In this document: positions 26,476 to 35,889 of the stretch, one piece after another
How positions within the stretch are numbered: the first letter of the stretch is position 1
Layout: each line of letters begins with the position of its first letter
Assembly (NCBI RefSeq): GCF_000236785.1
Contig: NZ_AGUF01000048.1
Span: 1-45,710 of the forward strand
Length of the DNA: 45,710 nt
Direction: 5' to 3'
Origin: Achromobacter arsenitoxydans SY8
GTDB lineage: Bacteria; Pseudomonadota; Gammaproteobacteria; Burkholderiales; Burkholderiaceae_B
Translations under genes and position numbers: made by a program
The notes under the pieces: generated by a model
The model's input: only the letters and a program-made list of their open reading frames with translations
The model's database searches: none
What the model was told of the DNA's origin: nothing

Positions 26476-27260
26476 TGTGCGGCCTCCGCTTGTTCGGTGT
26501 CTTCGTCGTCTTCGCGGCCCAGGTAGGCCTCGATGACCTGCTCATTGTTGCGGATCTCTTCGGGACCGCCGCAAGCGATGATCTTGCCGAAGTTCAGCAC
26601 CGCGATGCGTTCGCACAGGCCCATGACAAAGCGCATGTCGTGCTCGATCATCAGGATCGTGTAGCCGCGGTCGCGGATTGCCAGGATCTCGTGCATGAGT
26701 TCGGCGCGCTCGCCGGTGTTCATGCCCGCGACGGGCTCGTCCAGCAGCAGCAGCTTGGGCTCGGTGGCCAGCGCGCGCGCCAGCTCCAGGCGGCGCTGTT
26801 CGCCGTAGGACAGGTTATCGGCCAGATCATTGGCCTTATGGTCCAGGCGCATCCACGTCAGCAGCTCATGCGCGCGCTCGCGGGCGCGCTGCTCGTGTTC
26901 GCGGTAGCCGGGCAGGCCCAGCAGCAGGCTGGGGAATCCGTAGTTCATGTGGCGATACGAGCCCACCACCACGTTTTCCAGCAGCGTCATCTCTTTGAAG
27001 AGACGGATGTTCTGGAACGTACGGGCAATGCCCATGCGCGTGATGCTGTGCGGCTTCTTGCGCAGCACGCTCTCGCCCTGGAACGTGATCGAGCCGCCGC
27101 TGGGCGGCAGCAGGCCGGTGATCAGGTTGAACACCGTGGTCTTGCCGGCGCCGTTGGGGCCGATCAGACCGAAGATGGCGCCTTCGGGCACCGACAGGCT
27201 GACGTCATGCAGCACATGCAGGCCGCCAAAGCTCTTGGAGACGGAGGACAGCTCAAGCAT
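26472..27260 (-). CDS. livG: Branched-chain amino acid type ABC transporter ATP-binding protein LivG
   Basis: This 262-residue ATPase has Walker A GPNGAGKTT (36-44), signature LSYGEQRRLE and Walker B LLLDEPVAGMN, as usual for LivG. I chose the ATG at 27260, which has GGGAGG nine to fourteen bases upstream and overlaps the livM stop by eight bases; the longer frame is inside livM. It ends in an acidic tail (DDEDTEQAEAAQ). Confidence 0.95.
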   Translation of the reverse strand: MLELSSVSKSFGGLHVLHDVSLSVPEGAIFGLIGPNGAGKTTVFNLITGLLPPSGGSITFQGESVLRKKPHSITRMGIARTFQNIRLFKEMTLLENVVVGSYRHMNYGFPSLLLGLPGYREHEQRARERAHELLTWMRLDHKANDLADNLSYGEQRRLELARALATEPKLLLLDEPVAGMNTGERAELMHEILAIRDRGYTILMIEHDMRFVMGLCERIAVLNFGKIIACGGPEEIRNNEQVIEAYLGREDDEDTEQAEAAQ

Positions 27261-28128
27261 GGCGCTTCCCTCCCTGGCGGTCTTGACGCATCCAGCGCTT
27301 GAAGCGCGCCGGATCCCAGATGCCTTGCGGCAGGAACAACACAATCACCACCAGAATCACTCCATTCGCGACCAGGCGCAGATCCGCAAATCCGCGCAGC
27401 AACTCGGGCAGCACCGTAATGATGAAGCTGCCCAGCACGGGACCGGCCAGGCCGCCGATGCCGCCCAGGATGGCCATGGTCAGGATTTCGACGCCGCGGT
27501 CGAACCCGTATTCGTTGGGGCCGATGAAGAACGTCAGGTGCGCGTTCAGGGCGCCGGCCAGGCCGGCGATCATGGCGCCCGCGACGAACGCCAGCATCTT
27601 GTTGGCGCGCACGTCGATGCCCATCAGGCCGGCCGCCGTCTCGTCGCCGCGGATGGCGTCGAAGGAGCGTCCGATCTTGGAAGCGCGCACGCGCCACAGC
27701 ACGAACAGCACGATGACCACGGCCAGGAGCACGTGCCACCACTGCGTCAGTTGCGGAATGCCGTTCAAGCCCAGCGCGCCGCCCGTGATGGACTCGGTGT
27801 TCAGGATGGTCACGCGGACCACTTCGCCGAAGCCCAGCGTGGCCATCGCCAGATAGACCCCCGACAGCCGCAGGGTCGGCAGCCCGATCAGCGCCGCCAC
27901 CAGGGCGGGCGCGGCCATGCCGCCGGCCAGCGCGACCGTGAAGGGCGCGTCGTAGTTCATGGTGAGCAGCGCGGCGGTGTACGCCCCGATGCCCATGAAG
28001 GCGGCGTTGGCCATGGCCAGCATGCCGCAAGCCAGCGTCAGCCAGATGGAGAGGGCCAGCAGTGCGTTGGTGCCAAGCGTCAGCACCAGGTTGCCATAGA
28101 TGGCCCAGAAATTTTCGAATCCGCTCAT
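27253..28128 (-). CDS. livM: Branched-chain amino acid type ABC transporter permease LivM
   Basis: This 291-residue inner-membrane permease has eight or more hydrophobic segments and the cytoplasmic EAA-like loop DAIRGDETAAGLMGI that contacts the ATPases. It pairs with LivH, whose stop lies three bases upstream, and overlaps livG by eight bases. The family is sure; the substrate is inferred from the binding protein. Confidence 0.95.
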   Translation of the reverse strand: MSGFENFWAIYGNLVLTLGTNALLALSIWLTLACGMLAMANAAFMGIGAYTAALLTMNYDAPFTVALAGGMAAPALVAALIGLPTLRLSGVYLAMATLGFGEVVRVTILNTESITGGALGLNGIPQLTQWWHVLLAVVIVLFVLWRVRASKIGRSFDAIRGDETAAGLMGIDVRANKMLAFVAGAMIAGLAGALNAHLTFFIGPNEYGFDRGVEILTMAILGGIGGLAGPVLGSFIITVLPELLRGFADLRLVANGVILVVIVLFLPQGIWDPARFKRWMRQDRQGGKRHA

Positions 28129-28131
28129 ACC

Positions 28132-29013
28132 TTAAGCCTTGCGTTGAACCACTTTGCCGAACAGACCTTGCGGGCGCACCAGCAGGATCAGGAACAGCAG
28201 GCCGAAAGCCACCGCGTCGCGCATGGTGGAGCCGATGTAAGCCACGGACAGCACCTCGGCGAAGCCCAGGAAGAGACCACCCAACATGGCGCCGCGGATG
28301 TCTCCCATGCCGCCCAGGATGATGACCGCGATGCCCTTGTGCAGCATCGGCTGGCCCATCAGCGGGAACAGCGCATTCGAGTACAGGCCGATCAGCACGC
28401 CGGCCACGCCGCCCAGGGCGGCCGCGGCGAACGAGGTGGTGATGAACAGCTTTTCGACGTTGATGCCCAGTAGCCAGGCGGCCTTGGGCGATTCCGCGAT
28501 GGCGCGCAGCGCGCGGCCGAACTGCGTGCGGCGCATGACGTACATCAGCACGGCCATCAGCGCGAACGACAGGAAGATGATGCCCAGCTCGATGACGGTC
28601 AGGTGCAGGCCGGCGATCTCGATGACTTCCTCGGGCACGGTGCCGTGCGGGAAGCGCAGGTTGCTGGCGCCGAAGATGCCTTGGGCGCCGTTGTTCAGGA
28701 TGATGCCCACGCCAATCGTGGCGATCATGGGAATCAGGTGGGGCGCGTTGCGCTTGCGCAGCGGCTTGAGCACCAGGTAGTCGATGATGACTCCGGTGAA
28801 GCCGGCAACGAAGAACGCGACCATCAGCGCGGCCCACAGGGGCAGGCTGAATTGCTCGACCACGAACAGTGCTGCGTAGGCGCCAACCATGAAGACGGCG
28901 CCATGCGCCAGGTTGATCACCCCGAGCACGCCGAAGATCAGCGTGAAGCCCAGCGCGAACAGTGCATACACACAGCCCAGCGACAAGGCATTGACGAATT
29001 GTTGTTCGAACAT
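28132..29013 (-). CDS. livH: Branched-chain amino acid type ABC transporter permease LivH
   Basis: This 293-residue permease begins with FVNALSLGCVYALFALG and carries the EAA-like loop RAIAESPKAAWLLGI. I chose the ATG at 29013 (MFEQQFVN) over an in-frame start at 29043 because it fits the family's N-terminus. It is separated from the binding-protein gene by a terminator-like hairpin, which would lower its expression relative to the binding protein. Confidence 0.95.
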   Translation of the reverse strand: MFEQQFVNALSLGCVYALFALGFTLIFGVLGVINLAHGAVFMVGAYAALFVVEQFSLPLWAALMVAFFVAGFTGVIIDYLVLKPLRKRNAPHLIPMIATIGVGIILNNGAQGIFGASNLRFPHGTVPEEVIEIAGLHLTVIELGIIFLSFALMAVLMYVMRRTQFGRALRAIAESPKAAWLLGINVEKLFITTSFAAAALGGVAGVLIGLYSNALFPLMGQPMLHKGIAVIILGGMGDIRGAMLGGLFLGFAEVLSVAYIGSTMRDAVAFGLLFLILLVRPQGLFGKVVQRKA

Positions 29014-29111
29014 GATGGGACTTTCCAGATCAGAGAGGGCCACCCCGCCGTGCCCACAGCGAGGTCTGATTTGCTTCTTGGGAAGCTTTCTACTTGGTTT
29101 GGCCCTGCGAC

Positions 29112-29154
29112 AAAAAGCGCCTTGCGGGCAGCCGGAAGGCCGTCCGCAAGGCGC
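29112..29154 (-). terminator. Internal terminator/attenuator between the binding protein and livH
   Basis: On the minus strand GCGCCTTGCGG (29154-29144) pairs with CCGCAAGGCGC (29127-29117), and a five-T tract follows (29116-29112). Partial termination here would give an excess of binding protein over membrane components, as is common for such transporters. Confidence 0.8.
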
Positions 29155-29181
29155 ATCCCCCCGCGCGGGGATGCGTACTGC

Positions 29182-30336
29182 TTACTTCTCGATGACGTAC
29201 TTGCCGTCCTTGGTCACGCTGACGATCGGCGCCTGGTCGGCGTCGTAGCCGGCGGGCTTGCCAGCGCGGTCGTTGGCCTGGCGGAACTTGAACGGGCCGG
29301 TGGCGCCGTTCCAGGTCACGGCCGGCAGGGCGTCGCGCAGGGCAGCGCGGTCCTTGGCCAGTTCGCCGGTGATCTTGGTGTTCTTCAGCGCCTGGGCCAC
29401 GATGTACATGGCGTCATACGACTGCGCTGCGAACTGGTCGGGAGCGTTGGTGAACTTGGCCTTGTAGGCGTCGATGAACTTGACGTTTTCCGCCGCCTTG
29501 TTTTCGATCGACCACGGGCTGCCGATCCACAGATTGTTCGATGCGCCGCCGGGGGCCAGGTCGAAAATCTTGACCGAGTTCATGCCGTTGCCGCCGATGA
29601 CGGGCACGTTCAGACCCAGTTGGCGGGCCTGGACCATGATCGGGCCGCCTTCGGCCAGCAGTGCGGACAGCACGATGGCGTCGGGGTTGGTGCCCTTGAT
29701 CTTGGTCAGCTGGGCCTTGAAGTCCACGTCGCCCTTGGCGAACGTTTCGGTCGTGGTGACCGGGATCTTCTGGTCTTCCAGGGCCTTCTTGAAGTTGTCG
29801 TAGCCGCTCTTGGTGAAGACGTCGTCGTTGCCGTAGAGCACCGCGACGTTCTTCAGGCCGGTCTTGGCCTTGACGGTGGCGATGGTGGCCGGCAGCACGT
29901 CGGCTTCAGTGACCGAATTGCGGAACACGTAGTTGCCGATGGACGTGATGCCGTCGGCGGTGTTGGAGGTGCCGAAGGCGACCGTCTTGGCGGCCTGGGC
30001 GACCGGGTCGGCGGCCTGGGCCGAGTTCGACAGCGTCGGACCGAAGACCATCAGGACGTTGTCCTTGAAGATCAGCTTCTTGAAGACGTTGATGGCCTCT
30101 TCTTTCTTGCCTTGCTCGTCCTCGATCACCAGGACGATCTTGTTGCCGTTGATGCCGCCCGCGGCATTGATTTCGTCGGCCGCCAGCTGGAAGCCGTTGC
30201 GGATCGACACGCCGTACTGGGCGGCGCCGCCGGACAGGGCTTCCGCCACGCCCAGCTTGATGTCGGCTGCGTGGGCAGCCGGGACGACGCCGGCGGCGAT
30301 CAGCGCGGCCAGCAGCTTCTTGGTCTTCGATTGCAT
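29182..30336 (-). CDS. livJ: Branched-chain amino acid type ABC transporter substrate-binding protein
   Basis: This 384-residue periplasmic binding protein has a signal peptide (residues 1-23, cleaved near AAHA/AD) and a mature part typical of the LivJ/LivK family (IKLGVAEALSGGAAQYG, LAADEINAAGGING, VLYGNDDVFTKSG). It feeds the downstream livHMGF genes. AAGGTGG upstream supports the start at 30336. The ligand could be a branched-chain amino acid or another small amide; sequence alone does not decide. Confidence 0.92.
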   Translation of the reverse strand: MQSKTKKLLAALIAAGVVPAAHAADIKLGVAEALSGGAAQYGVSIRNGFQLAADEINAAGGINGNKIVLVIEDEQGKKEEAINVFKKLIFKDNVLMVFGPTLSNSAQAADPVAQAAKTVAFGTSNTADGITSIGNYVFRNSVTEADVLPATIATVKAKTGLKNVAVLYGNDDVFTKSGYDNFKKALEDQKIPVTTTETFAKGDVDFKAQLTKIKGTNPDAIVLSALLAEGGPIMVQARQLGLNVPVIGGNGMNSVKIFDLAPGGASNNLWIGSPWSIENKAAENVKFIDAYKAKFTNAPDQFAAQSYDAMYIVAQALKNTKITGELAKDRAALRDALPAVTWNGATGPFKFRQANDRAGKPAGYDADQAPIVSVTKDGKYVIEK

Positions 30337-30590
30337 GGTTCTACCACCTTAAAGTCTGTCTCGGAATATTGGTAATCCGGGCTGTTGTAATCCTGCCGGA
30401 TTGACGTCGGATGCCGCGTAAAGGCGGCACGATTGCGCGTCAAGACCCGGGATATTACTCCTTTGTATCAGGCCGAAACTCGAATGCCGTTCAACAAAAG
30501 CCTCAAAACCGCCCATTTTTTTGTAAAAAACGTGTGGTTACTAGCAAAAACCCTACATCCCGCCGAATGCCATTCGGCAACGGCGCCTCC

Positions 30591-31685
30591 TTAACTCCTG
30601 CCCGACAGCGCCACGCCCAGGTACTGGCCGTAAGCGCTTTCGGTCAGGCGAAACCATGGCATCTCGCTGTCGCGAAAGCCCATGTAACTATCGTGCATCG
30701 CCTTGAATTTGGGGTCTTTGGCGCCCAAATCCTTGTAGACCTGCTGCGTGGCCTCGAATGCGAGGTCCATGATCGAACGCGGAAATGTGCGCACTTGCGC
30801 GCCGTTCGCTGTCAATTGGGCGAGCGCCTGCGGATTCTGGGCGTCGTAGCGGGCCGTAGCGGCGGCATGGGCGGCCTGCGCGGCTGCCTGCACCAGGGCC
30901 TGGTAGTTCTTGGGCAGCGCGTTCCAGGCCTCTTCGTTGATATAGAGCGACAACTGCTCGCCGCCAGCCCACCAGCCCGGTGCGTAGTAATACTTAGCTA
31001 CCTTATTCAGGCCCAGCTTGGCGTCTTCATAGGCGCCCGCCCCCGCCACTGCCTGCAGCCCGTCTTTTTCGAAGGCCTCGGCCAGCTTGGCCAGATCCGC
31101 CTGCTGCGGCGCCACGCCCAGCTTGGCCAGCACGTCGCCAGCCAGGCCGTCCACCCGCATCTTCAGGTCTTTCAGGTCGCCGATGCGCTTGATTTCCTTG
31201 GTGTACCAGCCGCCCATCTGGGCGCCGGTGTTGCCCAGCGGGAAGTTGATGATCTTTTCCGGCTTGAAGAGCTCGCGGGTCAGCCGCAGGCCTTCGCCTT
31301 CGCTCATCCAGGCATTCATCTGGCGCGCGTTCAGGCCGAAGGGCGCCACCGCGTCGAAGCAGAACGCCGGATTCTTTGGGTAGTAGAGGCGAGAGGACAC
31401 GTGACCGCATTCCACCTTCTTGGTGGACACGGCTTCCAGCAGGTCCTGGGCGGCGACGATCTCGCCGTCGGGGAAGTGCCGGATGTTGAATTTTCCGCCC
31501 GTGGATTCCGAGACGAACTTGCAGAAGTTTTCGGCAGCGCCAACCCGCAGGTCCAGGGTGCTGGAAAACCCGGAAGAAAGGCGCCAGCTCAGCGACGGCA
31601 TGTCCTGCGCAAACGCGGGCGCGCTGACCGCGGCTCCCGCAACGGCGCCCAGGCCGGCGCGCTTCAAGAATGAACGTCGTTGCAT
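30591..31685 (-). CDS. Tat-exported TRAP-type substrate-binding protein (DctP family), orphan
   Basis: This 364-residue periplasmic binding protein begins with a twin-arginine signal (RRSFLKRAG, cleavage near AFAQ). The mature part has DctP-family features (FPDGEIVAAQDLLEAVSTKKVECGH, AWNALPKNYQALVQAA). TRAP carriers need a QM membrane pair, but none is adjacent, so the partner must be elsewhere. AAAGGAG upstream sets the start at 31685. Aromatic-rich stretches (YYYAPGWWAGG) resemble binding proteins for 2-oxo acids, but the ligand is not assigned. Confidence 0.88.
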   Translation of the reverse strand: MQRRSFLKRAGLGAVAGAAVSAPAFAQDMPSLSWRLSSGFSSTLDLRVGAAENFCKFVSESTGGKFNIRHFPDGEIVAAQDLLEAVSTKKVECGHVSSRLYYPKNPAFCFDAVAPFGLNARQMNAWMSEGEGLRLTRELFKPEKIINFPLGNTGAQMGGWYTKEIKRIGDLKDLKMRVDGLAGDVLAKLGVAPQQADLAKLAEAFEKDGLQAVAGAGAYEDAKLGLNKVAKYYYAPGWWAGGEQLSLYINEEAWNALPKNYQALVQAAAQAAHAAATARYDAQNPQALAQLTANGAQVRTFPRSIMDLAFEATQQVYKDLGAKDPKFKAMHDSYMGFRDSEMPWFRLTESAYGQYLGVALSGRS

Positions 31686-31849
31686 CTCTTGGCTCCTTTA
31701 CAGCAACACCCCGGACTTCGAGCAATACCCGCCGGATATTACACGGAGCAGGCTGCTGAAATGGCTAGAGGAATTCCCGAGCAGGTAAGGGATTGCAAGG
31801 ACGCGGCGGGAATCTCCGGCGGCGCCTGGCGGGCCGCCGGAGCGCAGGA

Positions 31850-33214
31850 TCAAGTCCCGGCGATGGCCATCTGCTCGATCAGGATCGAGCCGGTGGTCTT
31901 GGTGCCGCGCGAGATGACATCGGCGCCGACGGCGACGATCTGCTGGAACATGTCGGCCAGGTTGCCGGCAATGGTGATTTCCTGCACAGCGTGCTGGATC
32001 TTGCCGTTTTCCACCCAATAGCCGAACGCGCCCCGGGAGTAGTCGCCAGTGACGTAGTTGACGCCCTGCCCGATCAGCTCGGTGACCAGAAATCCCGTGC
32101 CCATTTTCTTCAACATGGCTTCGAAGTCATCGCCCCGCTTGGTCAGCGTGGAGCTGAACACCAGGTTGTGCGAACCGCCGGCGTTGCCGGTGGTGGCCAT
32201 GCCCAGCTTGCGGGCGGTATACGAGGACAGGAAATAGCCTTCCAGGACGCCGTCCGACACCACATTGCGGCGGCGCGTGCGCACGCCTTCGTCGTCGAAG
32301 GGCGAACTGCCCATGGCGCCGCGGATGTGCGGGTCTTCGGTCAGGTTGATGTGCTTGGGGAAGATGGGCTTGCCCAGCGAGTCCACCAGGAAGCTGGCCT
32401 TGCGGTACAGCGCGCCGCCGTTGACGGCCTGGGTCAGGGCGCCGACCAGCCCCAGCGCCAGCGGCGCCTCGAACAGAACGGGGAACTTGCCGGTGCGGAT
32501 GCGGCGCGCCGACAGGCGGGACAGCGTGCGCTCGGCGGCGTAGCGGCCGATGGCCTCGGGCGAAGCCAGCTTGGCCGGATCGCGCTCCGAGCTGTACCAG
32601 TAGTCGCGCTGCATGCCGTTGCCGCGGCCCGCGATGGGCGCCACGGACAGGCTGTGGCGCGAATACGGATAGCCGCCCAGGAAGCCCCGCGTGTTGCCCA
32701 TCACGAACTGGCCTTCGTAGGTGCCTACGCTGGCGCCGTCGGTATTGGTGATGCGCGGGTCGACGTCGCGGGCGGCGCGTTCGGCGCGCAGCGCCAGCTC
32801 GGCAGCCTCTTCGGTGGACACGCCCCAGGCGTGGTGCAGGTCCAGGTCGGGAAATTCGGTGGCCAGCTGGTCGGCGTCGGGCAATCCGGCCGCCGGGTCG
32901 GCGGCGGTGTGGCGGGCGATGTGCCAGGCGGCTTCGACCGTCTGGCGCAGCGCCGCCTCGGAGAAGTCGGACGTCGAGGCGGAGCCGCGGCTCTGGCCCG
33001 CATAGACCGTCAGGTCCAGCGAACGGTCGCGCGTCTGCTCTACGGTTTCGATGTCGTTCTTGCGTACCGAGACCGACAGGCCCAGGCTTTCCGAGACTTC
33101 CGCGGCGGCGTCGGAAGCGCCGATCTGGCGGGCGTAGGCCAGGGTTTGCTCGACGAGTTCGGAAAAACGCGCGTGATTCGCCGCCAGCGGCAAGGAAGAT
33201 GAGGTTTTAACCAT
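31850..33214 (-). CDS. pmbA: Metalloprotease-related protein PmbA/TldE
   Basis: This 454-residue protein is the non-catalytic partner of the TldD/TldE protease, which matures some RiPPs such as microcin B17 and degrades antitoxin. Signature stretches are [22 protein letters not shown] and [18 protein letters not shown]. The HExxxH zinc motif of TldD is absent, as expected for TldE; no tldD gene is in the window. I chose the ATG at 33214 (MVKTSSSL); longer starts run into the spacer of the divergent yjgA gene. A link to the azole-RiPP operon at 1901-5374 is speculative. Confidence 0.93.
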   Translation of the reverse strand: MVKTSSSLPLAANHARFSELVEQTLAYARQIGASDAAAEVSESLGLSVSVRKNDIETVEQTRDRSLDLTVYAGQSRGSASTSDFSEAALRQTVEAAWHIARHTAADPAAGLPDADQLATEFPDLDLHHAWGVSTEEAAELALRAERAARDVDPRITNTDGASVGTYEGQFVMGNTRGFLGGYPYSRHSLSVAPIAGRGNGMQRDYWYSSERDPAKLASPEAIGRYAAERTLSRLSARRIRTGKFPVLFEAPLALGLVGALTQAVNGGALYRKASFLVDSLGKPIFPKHINLTEDPHIRGAMGSSPFDDEGVRTRRRNVVSDGVLEGYFLSSYTARKLGMATTGNAGGSHNLVFSSTLTKRGDDFEAMLKKMGTGFLVTELIGQGVNYVTGDYSRGAFGYWVENGKIQHAVQEITIAGNLADMFQQIVAVGADVISRGTKTTGSILIEQMAIAGT

Positions 33215-33272
33215 TGCAGTCCAATTTGCAGAGACGGTTATCATAGCCAAGTCTGTCATTGCGCAGTTTTCC

Positions 33273-33824
33273 ATGAATTCCCATCCTGAAGAAGAATCCG
33301 TCGACGACGGTTACGACGAGAACGGCTACGACCGTCCCAGCAAGTCCCAGGTCAAGCGCGAAATGCATGCCCTGCTGGACCTGGGCAAGCAATTGATTGC
33401 GCTGTCCCCCGATCGTCTCAAGCAGTTGCCGCTCGAAGAGCGCCTGTACGAGGCCATCCGCATGGCGCAGCGCACCACCGGCCGCGAAGGCCTGCGCCGC
33501 CAGGTCCATTTCGTGGGCAAGCTGATGCGCGACGCGCCCGCCGACGACATCCGCAAGCAGCTCGACATCTGGGAAAACGGGTCGCGCGAGGAAACCGCCG
33601 CCATGCACCGGCTGGAAGCGCTGCGCGACCGCCTGCTGGACGACGACGACGCCCTCACCCGCCTGCTGAACAACAATCCGCAGGCCGACGTGCAGCAACT
33701 GCGCACGCTGATTCGCGCCGCCCGCAAGGAAAAGCTCTCCAACGCCGCGCTGCTGCAAGGCCAGGAACCGCAAAAGAAGCATTACCGCGCGCTGTTCCAG
33801 GCCCTGAAAACCCTCACCCTCTGA
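33273..33824 (+). CDS. yjgA: Ribosome biogenesis factor YjgA (DarP)
   Basis: This 183-residue cytoplasmic protein fits the YjgA/DarP family, involved in 50S subunit assembly. Typical parts are the acidic N-terminus followed by [31 protein letters not shown] and the C-terminal [12 protein letters not shown]. It diverges from pmbA with 58 bases between starts, an arrangement conserved across proteobacteria. The esterase gene follows 18 bases downstream. Confidence 0.93.
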   Translation: MNSHPEEESVDDGYDENGYDRPSKSQVKREMHALLDLGKQLIALSPDRLKQLPLEERLYEAIRMAQRTTGREGLRRQVHFVGKLMRDAPADDIRKQLDIWENGSREETAAMHRLEALRDRLLDDDDALTRLLNNNPQADVQQLRTLIRAARKEKLSNAALLQGQEPQKKHYRALFQALKTLTL

Positions 33825-33842
33825 TATTTCCGCCACCGGCCC

Positions 33843-34520
33843 ATGAACGCACCGTCCGACCTGCTCGATTGCATCGAGATCGAAACCGCCCCCAATCCCA
33901 CCCACGCCGTGATCTGGCTGCATGGCCTGGGCGCCGACGGCAACGATTTCGCGCCGATCGTGCCGGAACTGCGGCTTCCGGCCGGCCGCGGGGTGCGCTT
34001 CGTGTTCCCGAACGCGCCCGTGCAGCGCGTGACGATCAACAACGGCATGGCGATGCGTTCCTGGTACGACATCCTGGTGATGGACCTGGTGCGCGTTGAA
34101 GACGGCCGCGGCATCCGCGCCTCGGAAGCGGCCATCCACAAGCTGATCGCGCGCGAGAACGCCCGCGGCATCCCGACGTCGAACATCGTGCTGGCGGGCT
34201 TTTCGCAAGGCAGCGCGATGACGCTGCACACGGGCCTGCGCCTGCCGGAAAAGCTGGCGGGGATGATGGCCCTGTCGGGCTACCTGCCGCTGCTGGACAC
34301 GGCGCAGGCCGAGCGCAATCACGCCAACGACGCCACGCCGATCTTCATGGCCCATGGCCAATATGATCCGGTCGTCTCGCTGGCCCGCGCCGAAGCGTCC
34401 CTGGCCGAACTCAAGCGCCTGGGCTACGACGTGCGCTGGCGCACGTACCCGATGCCGCATTCGGTCTGCGCCGAAGAAGTGGCGGACATCTCTGCGTTCC
34501 TGAACGAAGTCCTGGTGTGA
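33843..34520 (+). CDS. Carboxylesterase/phospholipase family alpha/beta hydrolase
   Basis: This 225-residue hydrolase of the EstB/acyl-protein-thioesterase-like family has the triad S121 (GFSQGS), D175 (GQYDPVV) and H206 (MPHSVC) and the oxyanion stretch HGLGADGNDF. It lacks a signal peptide, so it acts in the cytoplasm on short-chain esters or related lipids. It starts 18 bases after yjgA and may be co-transcribed. Confidence 0.92.
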   Translation: MNAPSDLLDCIEIETAPNPTHAVIWLHGLGADGNDFAPIVPELRLPAGRGVRFVFPNAPVQRVTINNGMAMRSWYDILVMDLVRVEDGRGIRASEAAIHKLIARENARGIPTSNIVLAGFSQGSAMTLHTGLRLPEKLAGMMALSGYLPLLDTAQAERNHANDATPIFMAHGQYDPVVSLARAEASLAELKRLGYDVRWRTYPMPHSVCAEEVADISAFLNEVLV

Positions 34521-34650
34521 CGGGGCCTGCGGCCTAGGGACGATGGCGGGCTGCGCGCAAGGCGCGGTCCGTGTTCCTGGCCGATGGGCGCGAAGCCATT
34601 CCGCGCCTACGATGGACAAGGCCAGCTACCGGCCTAAAAATCCATTTTGT

Positions 34651-34664
34651 ATACCAACTGGTAT
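34651..34664. promoter_or_regulatory. Palindromic operator candidate upstream of the SsuABC-type operon
   Basis: ATACCA and TGGTAT are exact complements around AC. It resembles a site for a GntR-family or similar dimeric regulator and lies about 70 bases upstream of the promoter candidate. No regulator gene is adjacent, so the link is inference. Confidence 0.4.
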
Positions 34665-34731
34665 TCCAGCCTAGAATTTTCTGGCGTTCGGCTACGCTCG
34701 TCCATAGAGAAAAACGCCAATCCTAAAATGC

Positions 34732-34760
34732 TTGTCGCCTGTTTGTCTTGAATATAGTAT
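34732..34760 (+). promoter_or_regulatory. Putative sigma-70 promoter of the importer operon
   Basis: TTGTCG (34732-34737) and TAGTAT (34755-34760) are 17 bases apart in an AT-rich stretch. Transcription from here would give a leader of about 118 bases before the binding-protein gene. Confidence 0.45.
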
Positions 34761-34884
34761 TCGATCCAAGCCTTACCGGCCCGGGCCTCATCGTTCGGGC
34801 TTCCCTGTTGTTGTAGTCGATCCATTCCATTGGCCGTGTTGCGCCGGACATCGGCGCGACATTCAAGACGCAGGAGAAAGTCCC

Positions 34885-35889
34885 GTGAAGACCTTGCCAT
34901 TGCCCCGCCTGGCAGGCGCGGCGCTGCTCGCGCTGATCGCCCCCCTGGCCGCCCAGGCCGAAGCCCTGAATCCCCCCGTGAAGATCCGCTACGAAGAAGT
35001 GGTGCGATCCATTCTCTACGTACCCAAGTATGTTGCGCTGTCGCAGGGCTACTTCAAGGACGCCGGCCTGGACGTGTCCATGAAGACCTCGCAGGGCACC
35101 GACAAGGGCATGACGGCCCTGCTGTCGGGCAGCGCCGACATCGTGCTGATCGGGCCCGAGGCCTCCATCTACGTGCAGAACAGCGAATCGCCGGTCAAAC
35201 CGAAGATCTTCGCCGGGCTGACGGCCACCGACGGCTTCTTCCTGCTGTCGCGCAAGCCGATCGAGAAATTCGACTGGTCGATGCTCAAGGGCAAGGAAGT
35301 CATCGGCTTTCGCCCCGGATCCAACCCCATCGTCTTTCTGGAAACGGCGCTGCGCAAGCACGGGCTGGACCCGCAGAAGGACGTGAAGCTGCTGAACAAC
35401 ATCGGCATTCCGGCGCGCGCCGGGGCGTGGATGGCGGGCCAGGGCGAATACGGCATCTTCCTGGAGCCCGAAGCCGGCGAACTGGTGCGCAACGGCAAGG
35501 GGCACATCGTCGCCTCGGTGGGACATGAAGTGGGCCAGGTCGACTACACCGTCTTCACCGCCACGGATAAATACATCCGCGACAACCCCAAGGTCATCCA
35601 GGCCTGGACCGACGTGGTGGCGCGCGCCGAAAAATACGTGAAGGACACGCCCGCCGCCACGCTGGCCCCGCAGATCATGACCTTCTTCCCCGGCATGGAC
35701 CAGGCGGCCGTGGCCGAAGCGATCGACCGCTACAAGCAATATCAAATCTGGAAGACGTCCCCGCTGGTGACGCCGCAGGCCATGAACCAGCTGCAGGACA
35801 TGCTCATCGCCAGCGCGGTCATGAAGGACAGCGCCCGCGTGAAGTACGAGGACGTGGTCGTCGCCGATTTCGCCAAGAAGGCCCAATGA
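34885..35889 (+). CDS. SsuA/NMT1-type ABC transporter substrate-binding protein
   Basis: This 334-residue periplasmic binding protein has a signal peptide (about 1-25, AQA/EA) and an NMT1/THI5/SsuA-like fold (VPKYVALSQGYFKDAGLDVSM, LLSGSADIVLIGPEASI). The start is GTG at 34885 with AGGAG upstream; the longer frame has no site and breaks the signal peptide. It is first in a four-gene operon with its ATPase, permease and an isochorismatase-family hydrolase. The ligand is likely a small heterocycle, aromatic amide or sulfonate. It overlaps the ATPase gene by four bases (ATGA). Confidence 0.9.
   Translation: MKTLPLPRLAGAALLALIAPLAAQAEALNPPVKIRYEEVVRSILYVPKYVALSQGYFKDAGLDVSMKTSQGTDKGMTALLSGSADIVLIGPEASIYVQNSESPVKPKIFAGLTATDGFFLLSRKPIEKFDWSMLKGKEVIGFRPGSNPIVFLETALRKHGLDPQKDVKLLNNIGIPARAGAWMAGQGEYGIFLEPEAGELVRNGKGHIVASVGHEVGQVDYTVFTATDKYIRDNPKVIQAWTDVVARAEKYVKDTPAATLAPQIMTFFPGMDQAAVAEAIDRYKQYQIWKTSPLVTPQAMNQLQDMLIASAVMKDSARVKYEDVVVADFAKKAQ

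Larger units (their letters stand above)
34521..34884. other. Intergenic control region upstream of the importer operon
   Basis: This 364-base gap has no convincing gene. Its middle (34640-34780) is distinctly AT-rich compared with the flanks. It contains a palindrome (34651-34664), a promoter candidate (34732-34760) and a leader of about 120 bases before the importer's GTG start, with the heptamer CGATCCA repeated at 34762 and 34818. Confidence 0.55.

Noticed and set aside
34634-34900. 88-codon minus-strand frame upstream of the importer
   Set aside because: It crosses the promoter candidate, runs into the importer gene start and has no site or homology that I recognise.
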